Part shown: piece after piece, positions 7,938 through 14,912 of the stretch | Numbering within the stretch: position 1 is the stretch's first letter | Layout of the letters: each line of letters opens with the position of its first letter | Assembly: GCA_021816545.1 (NCBI GenBank) | Contig: JAKAXP010000017.1 | Span: forward strand, 1 to 17,547 | Direction: 5' to 3' | From: Bacteroidota bacterium | Lineage (GTDB): Bacteria; Bacteroidota; Bacteroidia; Bacteroidales; VadinHA17 | Length of the DNA: 17,547 bases | Program-made: the position numbers and the translations under genes | The notes under the pieces: generated by a model | What the model was told of the DNA's origin: nothing | Seen by the model: only the letters and a program-made list of their open reading frames with translations | Databases searched by the model: none

Positions 7938-7976
7938 TCAGTATAACTAAATACAAACAGATTTGTTCAGTATAAC
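7938..7976. promoter_or_regulatory. direct repeats flanking a dyad upstream of the hemerythrin gene
   Basis: TCAGTATAAC occurs at 7938-7947 and again at 7967-7976, 29 bases start to start. Between them lies the dyad ACAAA-CAGA-TTTGT (7953-7966). The block is about 56-95 bases upstream of the hemerythrin start and no exact TAnnTTTG box is visible there, so this may be the operator of an activated promoter. Confidence 0.4.
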
Positions 7977-8000
7977 CAGGATTCCCGGGAGCCTGAAATT

Positions 8001-8028
8001 AAAAGTCCCGACACTTGAGTGTCGGGAC
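8001..8028 (-). terminator. intrinsic terminator of the cold-shock gene
   Basis: Perfect 11-bp inverted repeat GTCCCGACACT (8005-8015) and AGTGTCGGGAC (8018-8028) around TG. Read on the minus strand it is followed directly by TTTT at 8004-8001. It lies 32 bases past the cold-shock stop codon and insulates it from the hemerythrin unit. Confidence 0.85.
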
Positions 8029-8059
8029 CAGGGTAATTAAATGTACATTATAGTGTTAA

Positions 8060-8251
8060 CTATGCAAGTCTTACATTAACGGCATTTAACCCTTTTTTAC
8101 CTTCCTGGAGGTCAAAAGTTACCTCGTCATTCTCCTTGATCTTGTCGATCAGGCCAGTTGAATGAACAAAATACTCTTTGGATGAGTTGGCGTCCTTAAT
8201 GAATCCAAAACCTTTGGATACATTGAAAAATTTAACAATTCCTTTATTCAT
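8060..8251 (-). CDS. cold-shock domain protein
   Basis: A 63-residue single cold-shock domain, the size expected for CspA-type proteins that bind single-stranded RNA or DNA and melt RNA structure. RNP1 is KGFGFI (residues 13-18) and RNP2 is YFVHS (27-31); the first strand MNKGIVKFFN is typical. The frame is open upstream to 8383, but the ATG at 8249-8251 gives the canonical N-terminus and an exact TACCTTTG box lies 21 bases before it, so the longer form is rejected. It has its own promoter-like box and a strong terminator, so it is probably monocistronic. A role in cold adaptation versus general RNA chaperoning cannot be told from sequence. Confidence 0.94.
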   Translation of the reverse strand: MNKGIVKFFNVSKGFGFIKDANSSKEYFVHSTGLIDKIKENDEVTFDLQEGKKGLNAVNVRLA

Positions 8252-8272
8252 GAGATGATTTTTAATTGGCTG

Positions 8273-8280
8273 CAAAGGTA
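8273..8280 (-). promoter_or_regulatory. -7 promoter element of the cold-shock gene
   Basis: TACCTTTG on the minus strand, an exact TAnnTTTG match, 21 bases before the ATG. No clear -33 box is seen. The predicted leader is short (under 20 nt), unlike the long structured leaders of enterobacterial cspA. Confidence 0.45.
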
Positions 8281-8348
8281 AACGAGTTTTTGAATTTTTA
8301 ATACTTCTGACAGGAAAAAGAATTGAAATGATGTTGTTTGCCGTTAAT

Positions 8349-9794
8349 CTACTTCTTCCAGAAGGGACGTGTAAAGAGTGCAAATATTGTAAAGATCTCG
8401 AGACGGCCTATTATCATCAGTACCGCCATCGTCATCCTGGCCACTCCGTTGAAGTGGGAGTAGTTACCCGTGTTTCCTGAAGCGCCCATTCCGGGTCCGA
8501 CATTGGAAAGTGCTGTTACTGATGCTGCTGCGGCCTCAATTGCCGGAATACCGGAAAGCAGGATTATCATCATGCCAGCCAGGAAAATGAGTACGTAAAG
8601 CTGAATGAATACTGTCATCAGGCTGTTTATGCTCTCAGGTACCACCTGGCCGTTAAGCTTTACAGGCATAACTGCTGAGGGATGGAGAAGTTTTACGGTG
8701 ACGTTGCGAAGATTCTTCAAGGCCAAAAGGTGACGTGCCATTTTTATGCCACCTGTTGTGGAACCTGTTGAGCCACCGGCAAATAGCATAAGGAATATGA
8801 GCACCATTGCTGCCTGAGGCCATAAGGTGTAATCGGTTGTAGCAAAGCCAGTTGTTGATATGGTTGATGTTACCTGGAAGAATGCATGCCTGAATGCCAC
8901 CTCAAAATTCCGCTCTGAACCGGTGTAAAGAATAAGGGTCACGGCTACAACTGAAGCAGTTGTGAAAAAGAGGTAAAACCACAATTCCTCGTTTGCCTTT
9001 ACCCGGGTGAAGTTTCTTTTGAAAATGAAGTAATAAACAACGAAACTTGCCGCCGAAAGGAACATGAATATCCCCAGCACGTACTGAATATAGTCCGAAT
9101 ACCCGGCAATACTGTTGTTTTTTGTCGAAAATCCACCCGTGGCAACTGTGCCGAAGGTATGGCATATACTGTCGAAAAGGCTCATTCCCCCGGCAGTCAG
9201 AAGGACAATAAGCAGAACCGTAAGAAAAAGGTAAATCAATAGTACGGTAATGGCAATTGACTTCGTTCGGGGCATTATCTTTTCCTTCAGTGATGATTCA
9301 AGTGAGAAAAGACTGTATCCACCCACCTTGAGTGACGGAAGCACTATTATAACGAGCACAATTATCCCGATACCTCCAATCCAGTGTGTCAGGCTACGCC
9401 AGAAAAGAACGGATTTTGAAAGGCTTTCGACATCTGCCAGGGTTGTTGCCCCGGTTGTTGTATATCCTGAAACACTCTCGAAGAACATGTTTACAAAGCC
9501 ATGCATCTCATGACTGTAGGCAAAAGGAAGCATCCCTGACAGACTAAGGGCGAACCAGCCAAGTGTTACACTCAGGTACCCTTCCCTGGTAGTCAGCTTC
9601 TGGTGCAGCGGACTGTGAACCGGGAAATACATGAGTGAACCGGGAACAAGGGCAGTAACGAATGCCATCAGAAAAGGCCTGACCGGCTCCGAATAAATCA
9701 GTGCCACAGGTATGCAAAGCAGGAATGATGATGCTGAAATCAGCAGGATAAGTCCGGTTATCTTAAGTACGGATCTGAAATTGATGGTGTTCAT
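8349..9794 (-). CDS. trkH: TrkH/KtrB-type potassium uptake membrane subunit
   Basis: A 481-residue integral membrane protein of the TrkH/KtrB family, the K+-conducting part of Trk/Ktr uptake systems. The four pore-loop filters are visible: TTTGATT (about 112-118), TVATGGFS (216-223), TISTTGFAT (311-319) and ALSNVGPGMG (428-437). The conserved gating-region segment GGSTGSTTGGIK is at 340-351. Length fits TrkH (about 480) better than KtrB (about 450). No NAD-binding TrkA/KtrA partner lies in the window, so the regulatory subunit must be elsewhere. The start is ATG 9792-9794. No promoter box is seen in the 45 bases between it and the tRNA gene upstream, so transcription may come through from the tRNA promoter. 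Confidence 0.94.
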   Translation of the reverse strand: MNTINFRSVLKITGLILLISASSFLLCIPVALIYSEPVRPFLMAFVTALVPGSLMYFPVHSPLHQKLTTREGYLSVTLGWFALSLSGMLPFAYSHEMHGFVNMFFESVSGYTTTGATTLADVESLSKSVLFWRSLTHWIGGIGIIVLVIIVLPSLKVGGYSLFSLESSLKEKIMPRTKSIAITVLLIYLFLTVLLIVLLTAGGMSLFDSICHTFGTVATGGFSTKNNSIAGYSDYIQYVLGIFMFLSAASFVVYYFIFKRNFTRVKANEELWFYLFFTTASVVAVTLILYTGSERNFEVAFRHAFFQVTSTISTTGFATTDYTLWPQAAMVLIFLMLFAGGSTGSTTGGIKMARHLLALKNLRNVTVKLLHPSAVMPVKLNGQVVPESINSLMTVFIQLYVLIFLAGMMIILLSGIPAIEAAAASVTALSNVGPGMGASGNTGNYSHFNGVARMTMAVLMIIGRLEIFTIFALFTRPFWKK

Positions 9795-9839
9795 GCCATC
9801 TGTCTCTGTAATGTCCGGAATAAAATGCCCCGGTCCAGG

Positions 9840-9913
9840 TGATTCCGGAGCGACTCGAACGCTCGACCCACAGCTTAGAAGGCTGTTGCTCTATCCAACT
9901 GAGCTACGGAACC
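9840..9913 (-). tRNA. tRNA-Arg (anticodon UCU)
   Basis: Read on the minus strand: acceptor GGTTCCG pairs with CGGAATC (one G-U), D arm GCTC...GAGC, anticodon stem ACAGC/GCTGT around loop CTTCTAA giving anticodon TCT, and T arm GAGCG-TTCGAGT-CGCTC. The discriminator is A and CCA is not encoded (the next bases are CCT). 74 nt in all; it decodes AGA/AGG. Confidence 0.96.
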
Positions 9914-9938
9914 GTGCCACGGTTTCAAAAAACCGCCG

Positions 9939-9968
9939 CAAATATAATCAGTTTTTTCCGTTTGACAA
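9939..9968 (-). promoter_or_regulatory. predicted Bacteroidota promoter of tRNA-Arg
   Basis: On the minus strand TATATTTG (9939-9946) matches the -7 box exactly and TTG (9966-9968) precedes it by exactly 19 bases. Transcription would start about 20 bases before the tRNA 5' end, giving a short leader. The clearest two-box promoter in the window. Confidence 0.7.
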
Positions 9969-9993
9969 CAGGTCACCGCAATGCCCTGTCATG

Positions 9994-11769
9994 TCAGGCG
10001 TTCTTCATCCAGTTGACAAGCCCCTTCTTTTCTATGATCGCCTTCAGTTCCGGAGGCAACGGCTCAAATGAGAACTTCTTTTTGCCAACTGTCAGTGAGC
10101 CCTTGTCAAAGTCTATCTCTACCCTGTCTCCGGGTTTGTAGGCCTCCACCGCCTCCCTGTGCACTATCAGAGGCAGTCCCTGGTTTATCGAGGAGCGGTA
10201 GAAGATACGGTTGACCGACTTGATTATGACAGCCCTGATCCCGAGGTGTGCAAGTCCCACGGACGGATGTTCCCTTGAGCTGCCGCAACCGAAGTTGTCT
10301 CCTGCCATAATTATGTCACCGGCCCCGGCATTTTTGCTGAATGAAGGGTCGAAATCGCCGAAAAGCAATGGTAATATGGCTGCGGCATCCGAGCTCATTA
10401 CACTGTATGTATGTTTCCCTGCAAACATCTGGTCTGTGTTCAGGTTATCAACATCTGCATAGTTCCAGACATTACCCTCTTTTCTGTTTTCTCCCTCCCG
10501 GATACTGTTTGTCTTGCTCTGCGGCGGATTAAACGGGAAGACTTCATCTCCCCTGGTTATCCTTGGATCGGTAATCACACCGGTTATGGCCGATGCTGCC
10601 ACCGTGGCAGGTGAAGCAAGGAAGATTGAGGCCTCCTTGTTCCCCATCCTGCCGAGAAAGTTCCTGTTTGCAGTGGAGATGACCGTGTGACCACTGGCAG
10701 GTATTCCCTGACCTGTGCCGAGGCATGGCCCGCAACTGGGGCTGAGAATGTTGGCACCTGCCTCGATGAGATCAGTGACGATACCTTCCCGTATAGCCTG
10801 AAGATAAATCTCCTTGGAGGCGGGGATTATATGAAGCTGGAACCCGGGTTTTACCGTTGCACCCCTGAGTATTGCGGCAGCGGTCCTGAGATCCTCTATC
10901 CTGCCGTTTGTGCAGGTGCCTATCAGCCCTTCCTGTACTTCGGTACCTGCCACCGAAGCCACGGACCTGATATTGTCAACATGATGAGGTGCAGCAACAA
11001 GTGGAAATACCTTCGCGAGGTCAATTGAGATGCGGCAATGGTACTCTGCTCCCTCATCAGCCCAGATCCCGCGCGTATCCGATCCGATGAACTTCTGCAA
11101 CACCTCATCACACGGGAATACTGCGTTCTTTGCCCCCATCTCGGAGGCAAGATTGGCAACAGTCATCCTGTCGCTTACGCTGAGCGAAGCCACACCGTCA
11201 CCGTGAAACTCGATTGACATGTAGTTTGCACCATCCGATCCGAGCATGCCTATTATCCAGAGAGATAGATCCTTTGCGCTCACGCCGGGACGAAGCCTCC
11301 CGGTCAGGTCAATCCTCATGGAGGGTGGAACAAGGAACCATGTCTCACCCCTTTTCCATATCCCCGCAGCCTCAGTCCTGTCTATCCCTGCAGCAAGGGA
11401 GTTGAACGCCCCCGCTGTGCATGTATGGCTGTCGGATCCGACAATGATCATTCCGGGGCGTGCGTGATGTGACATCATCTGGTGGCAGATCCCCATACCG
11501 GAATCATAAAACTTCCTGATCCCCTGTCCTGTTACGATATTCCTGATGTCCTGGTATTGCGTTGCAAGCTTCGCATCGGCAGGAGGGGCATTGTGGTCAA
11601 GAACGATGACCATCTGTTCCGGATCAGATACCTTTTCACCTCCCATTTTTTTGAATGTCTGAAATATGCTTGAGGTGTTGTCATGTGTCAGTATCAGATC
11701 CGGTTTTCTGAATACCACGGCTCCCTCGGGAGCGCCCAGCACCTTCTCAACAAATGTCCCTGGTTTCAT
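9994..11769 (-). CDS. fused LeuC-LeuD-type hydro-lyase (3-isopropylmalate dehydratase/homoaconitase-like), canonical active site
   Basis: Aconitase-superfamily [4Fe-4S] hydro-lyase of 591 residues, with the large (LeuC-like, about 1-405) and small swivel (LeuD-like, about 435-591) parts in one chain; most bacterial isopropylmalate isomerases are two subunits. Active-site landmarks are present: DHN (58-60), GICHQ (93-97), SDSH (112-115), cluster cysteines C286 (GTCTNGR), C346 and C349 (SCGPC), NRNFLGR (368-374), NTD (444-446) and GCGSSR (494-499). The GETWFLVP stretch recalls the archaeal-type LeuC/homoaconitase branch. It probably isomerises or hydrates a 2-hydroxy di- or tricarboxylate. The swivel loop after NTD reads QMFAGKHTYSV, unlike the substrate loops I know for isopropylmalate or homoaconitate, so the substrate is open. 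It lies 15 bases downstream of the paralogue, same operon. No leuA, leuB or other leucine gene is nearby. Confidence 0.88.
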   Translation of the reverse strand: MKPGTFVEKVLGAPEGAVVFRKPDLILTHDNTSSIFQTFKKMGGEKVSDPEQMVIVLDHNAPPADAKLATQYQDIRNIVTGQGIRKFYDSGMGICHQMMSHHARPGMIIVGSDSHTCTAGAFNSLAAGIDRTEAAGIWKRGETWFLVPPSMRIDLTGRLRPGVSAKDLSLWIIGMLGSDGANYMSIEFHGDGVASLSVSDRMTVANLASEMGAKNAVFPCDEVLQKFIGSDTRGIWADEGAEYHCRISIDLAKVFPLVAAPHHVDNIRSVASVAGTEVQEGLIGTCTNGRIEDLRTAAAILRGATVKPGFQLHIIPASKEIYLQAIREGIVTDLIEAGANILSPSCGPCLGTGQGIPASGHTVISTANRNFLGRMGNKEASIFLASPATVAASAITGVITDPRITRGDEVFPFNPPQSKTNSIREGENRKEGNVWNYADVDNLNTDQMFAGKHTYSVMSSDAAAILPLLFGDFDPSFSKNAGAGDIIMAGDNFGCGSSREHPSVGLAHLGIRAVIIKSVNRIFYRSSINQGLPLIVHREAVEAYKPGDRVEIDFDKGSLTVGKKKFSFEPLPPELKAIIEKKGLVNWMKNA

Positions 11770-11784
11770 TTTATGATGATTCTT

Positions 11785-13602
11785 TTAAATTATACCTAAT
11801 AATCCCCCTTTAATATATATCTCATATTGTGCGTCATAGAACGGGTTAATTAAAGTGGTGAGTCCGTTGCGCTCATTCACTACCTCCCCCGTCAGCATGT
11901 TTACTGAAATGATGTCCTGATCTTTCAGATCGATCTTATCAAATGAACTGTATGTAAGCACCGGGAAGGCGGCGTTTATTGCGTTCCGCTCATAGATCGC
12001 ACCGAATGACCTGGCAATAACTGCCTGTATCCCGAGGGAGACAAAGCAGTCGACTGCCTGCTGGCGTGAGCTGCCGCTCCCGAAGTTTTTTCCTGCAACT
12101 ATTATATCACCGGCCTGTGCCCTCTTAGCAAAGTCTTTGTAACCTTCCAGGTTGTCAAATGCATACTGACCCATTTCGCGGATGTCAGTTATGGCCAGGT
12201 AACGGTTGTGAAAGATCATGTCAGTATCGATGTTGTCACGCTCTATCAGCCATACTCTTCCCCTGATGACAGCAGGTTTCTCTGTGGGAGCGCTTTTCCC
12301 TGCCGATGCGGCAGCAACCGGCACTGATGAGGAGTAATCAACTGCCGGCGGTGTTGCAGGTATGGCATCAGGAGTCGTGATATAACCTGCCAGTGCTGAT
12401 GCTGCCACAACAGCCGGAGAAGCCAGATAGACACTTCCCTGACCCTGTTTGCCGGGGAAATTCCTGTTTCCGGTGCTGACCGTGATCTCACCCTTGCCGT
12501 TTTGCCCGACCTGGCCTGCGGCACATCCTGCGCAGCCTGCGTTCGAAACCAGTGCACCTGCATTCTTGAACACATCCATGAGTCCTTCCTCAAGACATTG
12601 TTTCCACACCGCGTCAGTTGAGGGGACAATCTTGAGTACCACACCAGGGGCAACCTTCCTGCCCTTCAGTATTTCAGCAGTCACCCTCATATCTTCGATC
12701 CTGCCGTTGGTACAGCTGCCTATGAATGCTGAGTCAATTCTTGTAACCGGAATTTCAGTCACACCTATCGTGTCATGAGGTTCACCGGGGCGTGATACCA
12801 TTGGAACGAAGGAGCTTGCATCAATCTCTGCCTCAACCTCGTAACTGGCATCCGGGTCTGCATAGACCGGCTCGAAGGGTGAAAGAGCACGTGCACGGCA
12901 GTAGGCTATTATTGACTGAGAAGGCGGGAAGAGAATAATGATTGCCCCCATTTCCGTAGCCATTGAGGCAACCGTTATACGCTCATCAAGGGTCATCCGT
13001 TCCACTGCCTCACCGTAAAGCTCAATGCTGTAGCCGAGAAGTGTATTTGCACCGTATATGCGAAGAAGATTCAGGATGACATCCTTGGCAGTCACCCCTT
13101 CCGGAAGGGAACCCTTCAGGGTCAGCTTAACAGAGGCAGGCACTTTGAACCAGACCTTGCCGCTGTTCCAGGCGGCTGCAATGTCCATATCACCCATGCC
13201 CTGGCCGAAGGCGCCCACTGCCCCAAGTATGTTTGCATGTGAATCAGTCGATACCGCTGTTGCACCGGGCCATACATAACCTTCCTCAATGAGAAGGTGT
13301 GTGCCGATACCGGCGTCAATGTCATATACCTTTATGCCGTTGATTCTTGCATATTGCCTGCAGATATGCTGGTTGACCGCATACTTCTGGTCCGACCCGG
13401 TCGGATTACAGTCAAAGGTGAACAGAGTCTTCCCGGGGTCATCCACCTTCAGGCCGAAATCATTAAGATTCTTTACCACATTGGCGCCTCCGAAATCTCT
13501 TGCAGCACGTGCGTCAATTGATATGTCAACTATGTCACCCGGCTTTACAGTTTTGTATTTTGAGTGAGCGGCAATGATTTTCTCCGTTATTGTCATTCCC
13601 AT
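11785..13602 (-). CDS. fused LeuC-LeuD-type hydro-lyase, divergent active site
   Basis: Second single-chain aconitase-superfamily protein, 605 residues from the ATG at 13602 (MGMTITEKI, a typical LeuC start). The frame continues to a TTG at 13653, but a -7 box lies in that stretch; ATG 13596 is also possible. Cluster cysteines are kept: C297 (GSCTNGR), C357 and C360 (GCAGC). TDSH (119-122), the swivel IDTD and GSGSSR (508-513) are also kept. An Ala/Pro-rich linker (about 412-446) joins the two halves. Oddities against the downstream paralogue: the DH pair is D64-C65, the GICHQ histidine position is threonine (GIGTH), and the NRNFxGR arginine is K385. A Fe-S hydro-lyase fold is certain; the reaction is not. 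It could act on a different substrate. First gene after the AraC-type regulator. Confidence 0.87.
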   Translation of the reverse strand: MGMTITEKIIAAHSKYKTVKPGDIVDISIDARAARDFGGANVVKNLNDFGLKVDDPGKTLFTFDCNPTGSDQKYAVNQHICRQYARINGIKVYDIDAGIGTHLLIEEGYVWPGATAVSTDSHANILGAVGAFGQGMGDMDIAAAWNSGKVWFKVPASVKLTLKGSLPEGVTAKDVILNLLRIYGANTLLGYSIELYGEAVERMTLDERITVASMATEMGAIIILFPPSQSIIAYCRARALSPFEPVYADPDASYEVEAEIDASSFVPMVSRPGEPHDTIGVTEIPVTRIDSAFIGSCTNGRIEDMRVTAEILKGRKVAPGVVLKIVPSTDAVWKQCLEEGLMDVFKNAGALVSNAGCAGCAAGQVGQNGKGEITVSTGNRNFPGKQGQGSVYLASPAVVAASALAGYITTPDAIPATPPAVDYSSSVPVAAASAGKSAPTEKPAVIRGRVWLIERDNIDTDMIFHNRYLAITDIREMGQYAFDNLEGYKDFAKRAQAGDIIVAGKNFGSGSSRQQAVDCFVSLGIQAVIARSFGAIYERNAINAAFPVLTYSSFDKIDLKDQDIISVNMLTGEVVNERNGLTTLINPFYDAQYEIYIKGGLLGII

Positions 13603-13631
13603 GGCAAATATGGTTTTAGTTGGTTCAGAGG

Positions 13632-13639
13632 CAAATTTA
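13632..13639 (-). promoter_or_regulatory. candidate -7 element for the hydro-lyase pair
   Basis: TAAATTTG on the minus strand matches TAnnTTTG exactly, 29 bases before the ATG at 13602 and downstream of the AraC-type gene. No clear -33 TTG is seen, as might be expected for a promoter needing an activator. Confidence 0.4.
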
Positions 13640-13710
13640 GCAATACGGATCAATCTCCGGTATGAAAAATATCATCAACTGTAAAGGATTGAACGGCCAG
13701 GTCCGGGAAA

Positions 13711-14559
13711 TCAGTTACGGTACTGGGCCCTGTAGTCGCGTGCAGACATCCCTGCATGCTTACGGAACTGCTTGTTGAAATTTGAAACGGTTGCAAACCC
13801 GCACTCGAATACAATTTCGTTTATCTGGTGGTCAGTTTCGCGGAGGAGGTAGCAAGCCTTGTTTGTCCTCACCTGGTTAACATAGTCGACAAATCCGCTG
13901 CCTGTGCTCCTTGAAAAGAAGCGACTGAAGGAGTGTGGGCTCATCTTTGCAACTGCAGCGACTTCCTTTACAGGTATGGCGCGGTAGAAATTGTCTCTTA
14001 CAAAGGAACAGACTTCAGTCAGCCTGCTGTCTGTGATCTCACAGGTTCCTTCCGGGCTCTCGCCGGACAGGGTTTTGAACCGCGAGGCGGAACAGAGTAT
14101 CTCCAGGAGCCTGAAGAGACTTACCATTTTCTTCATTCCGGTATCGGAAAGCAAACGTCGCATTGGCTCTTCAGCAGCTTCGCCCGTCTCGGGCGGAAAG
14201 GCAATCCCCCTGCCTGCACCATCGAGAAGCCGCCGCAGGTCGGCAAGCTCAAACTGAGAGAGAAGCTGGTCACCAAGGGAATCACGCCGGAAGTGCACCA
14301 TGATTGCGTGTCTGCCTGAGTCATTCTCATCCTTCCTGTAAAAATTCCAGAAATGCCTGAGATCAGGACCGTACATCACCAGGTCATAACGGTCAAAAAG
14401 CTCCACGGAATCACCTGCCACACGGGTGCCGTTGCCTGAAATATTCAGAACTATTTCATATTCAGGATGCAGATGCAGAAAACTGCTCTCGTTATCCATC
14501 CAGGCGGCCCTGAAGCCCGATCCGTCATCATGCCGGATGCTGATTATTTCAGGTATCAT
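13711..14559 (-). CDS. AraC-family transcriptional regulator
   Basis: A 282-residue one-component regulator. The N-terminal half is a cupin-like sensor: FLHLHPEYEIVLNISGNGTR (about 27-46), with H29, H31 and E34 in the small-molecule pocket pattern, then YDLVMYGPDLRHFW. The C-terminal 100 residues hold the two helix-turn-helix motifs of AraC/XylS proteins (VKEVAAVAKMSPHSFSRFF and INEIVFECGFATVSNFNKQF, ending RKHAGMSARDYR). This type usually senses a sugar or organic acid. It ends 109 bases before the start of the hydro-lyase pair on the same strand, so control of those enzymes by a carboxylate or related ligand is a reasonable inference. Start ATG 14557-14559. Confidence 0.92.
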   Translation of the reverse strand: MIPEIISIRHDDGSGFRAAWMDNESSFLHLHPEYEIVLNISGNGTRVAGDSVELFDRYDLVMYGPDLRHFWNFYRKDENDSGRHAIMVHFRRDSLGDQLLSQFELADLRRLLDGAGRGIAFPPETGEAAEEPMRRLLSDTGMKKMVSLFRLLEILCSASRFKTLSGESPEGTCEITDSRLTEVCSFVRDNFYRAIPVKEVAAVAKMSPHSFSRFFSRSTGSGFVDYVNQVRTNKACYLLRETDHQINEIVFECGFATVSNFNKQFRKHAGMSARDYRAQYRN

Positions 14560-14605
14560 ACTAAAAGGGTTAATGTCAGGAGAATGAATGATCCTATTAC
14601 CAGTT

Positions 14606-14636
14606 TAAAAGTACGCAATCCTTAGCTAATTAACAA
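14606..14636 (-). promoter_or_regulatory. candidate promoter of the AraC-type gene
   Basis: On the minus strand TACTTTTA (14606-14613, one mismatch to TAnnTTTG) with TTG (14634-14636) 20 bases upstream. The predicted leader is about 40 nt. It is divergent from the ncRNA promoter; the stretch between the two (14637-14674) is AT-rich with a T9 run and no gene. Confidence 0.4.
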
Positions 14637-14674
14637 CCGGTTAATAACAGCTGCCCATTTTTTTTTGAAATTGC

Positions 14675-14705
14675 TTGGAAAAATTATGTTTATGTATTAC
14701 ATTTG
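14675..14705 (+). promoter_or_regulatory. predicted promoter of the structured RNA / bioG leader
   Basis: TACATTTG (14698-14705) is an exact -7 box and TTG (14675-14677) lies 20 bases upstream. A start near 14712 is predicted. No other promoter-like box occurs before bioG. Confidence 0.6.
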
Positions 14706-14711
14706 TAGAAA

Positions 14712-14897
14712 GACGAAATAAAAGAGGAGAGTAAGGGTTACTTGTGGGAATCAATAGGATTGTATTGCAGACATTGACTTTCACATGGACCTATAGGCTG
14801 ACTACCATAGGTTACTTCCTTTTATCAGACAGTAGATTCCGGGATTATCTCATAAGCCCGTTCCTTAAAGTACCACGGTAACCCTCTCCTCTTTTTT
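14712..14897 (+). ncRNA. structured RNA of about 186 nt, 6S-like layout (or bioG leader)
   Basis: The ends pair over a long distance: AAAAGAGGAGA (14720-14730) with TCTCCTCTTTT (14885-14895), then after a GTAA bulge GGGTTAC (14735-14741) with GTAACCC (14878-14884), then GTGG (14744-14747) with CCAC (14873-14876). Inside, GAATC (14748-14752) can pair with GATTC (14835-14839), leaving a large 3'-side loop that holds a small hairpin (GGG 14841-14843 / CCC 14857-14859 with TTAT/ATAA). An apical hairpin is ACCTAT (14789-14794) with ATAGGT (14807-14812). A T6 run (14892-14897) closes the element. Promoter, length, closing stem, central asymmetric bubble with 3' hairpin and terminator resemble 6S RNA (ssrS). 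No long ORF lies within. Because bioG starts 15 bases later with no promoter between, a leader/attenuator role is the alternative. Confidence 0.55.
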
Positions 14898-14912
14898 CAT
14901 TTGTACCCGCCG

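Noticed and set aside
8252..8383. A 44-residue extension of the cold-shock protein overlapping the trkH 3' end.
   Set aside because: The cold-shock domain starts at its usual Met at 8251 and an exact promoter box lies within the extension.
9910..9924. Inverted repeat AACCGTG-C-CACGGTT at the 5' edge of tRNA-Arg, next to an A/T run.
   Set aside because: On the tRNA strand the T-run comes before the repeat, and the loop would be one base, so it is not a terminator; it overlaps the mature tRNA 5' end and is probably incidental.
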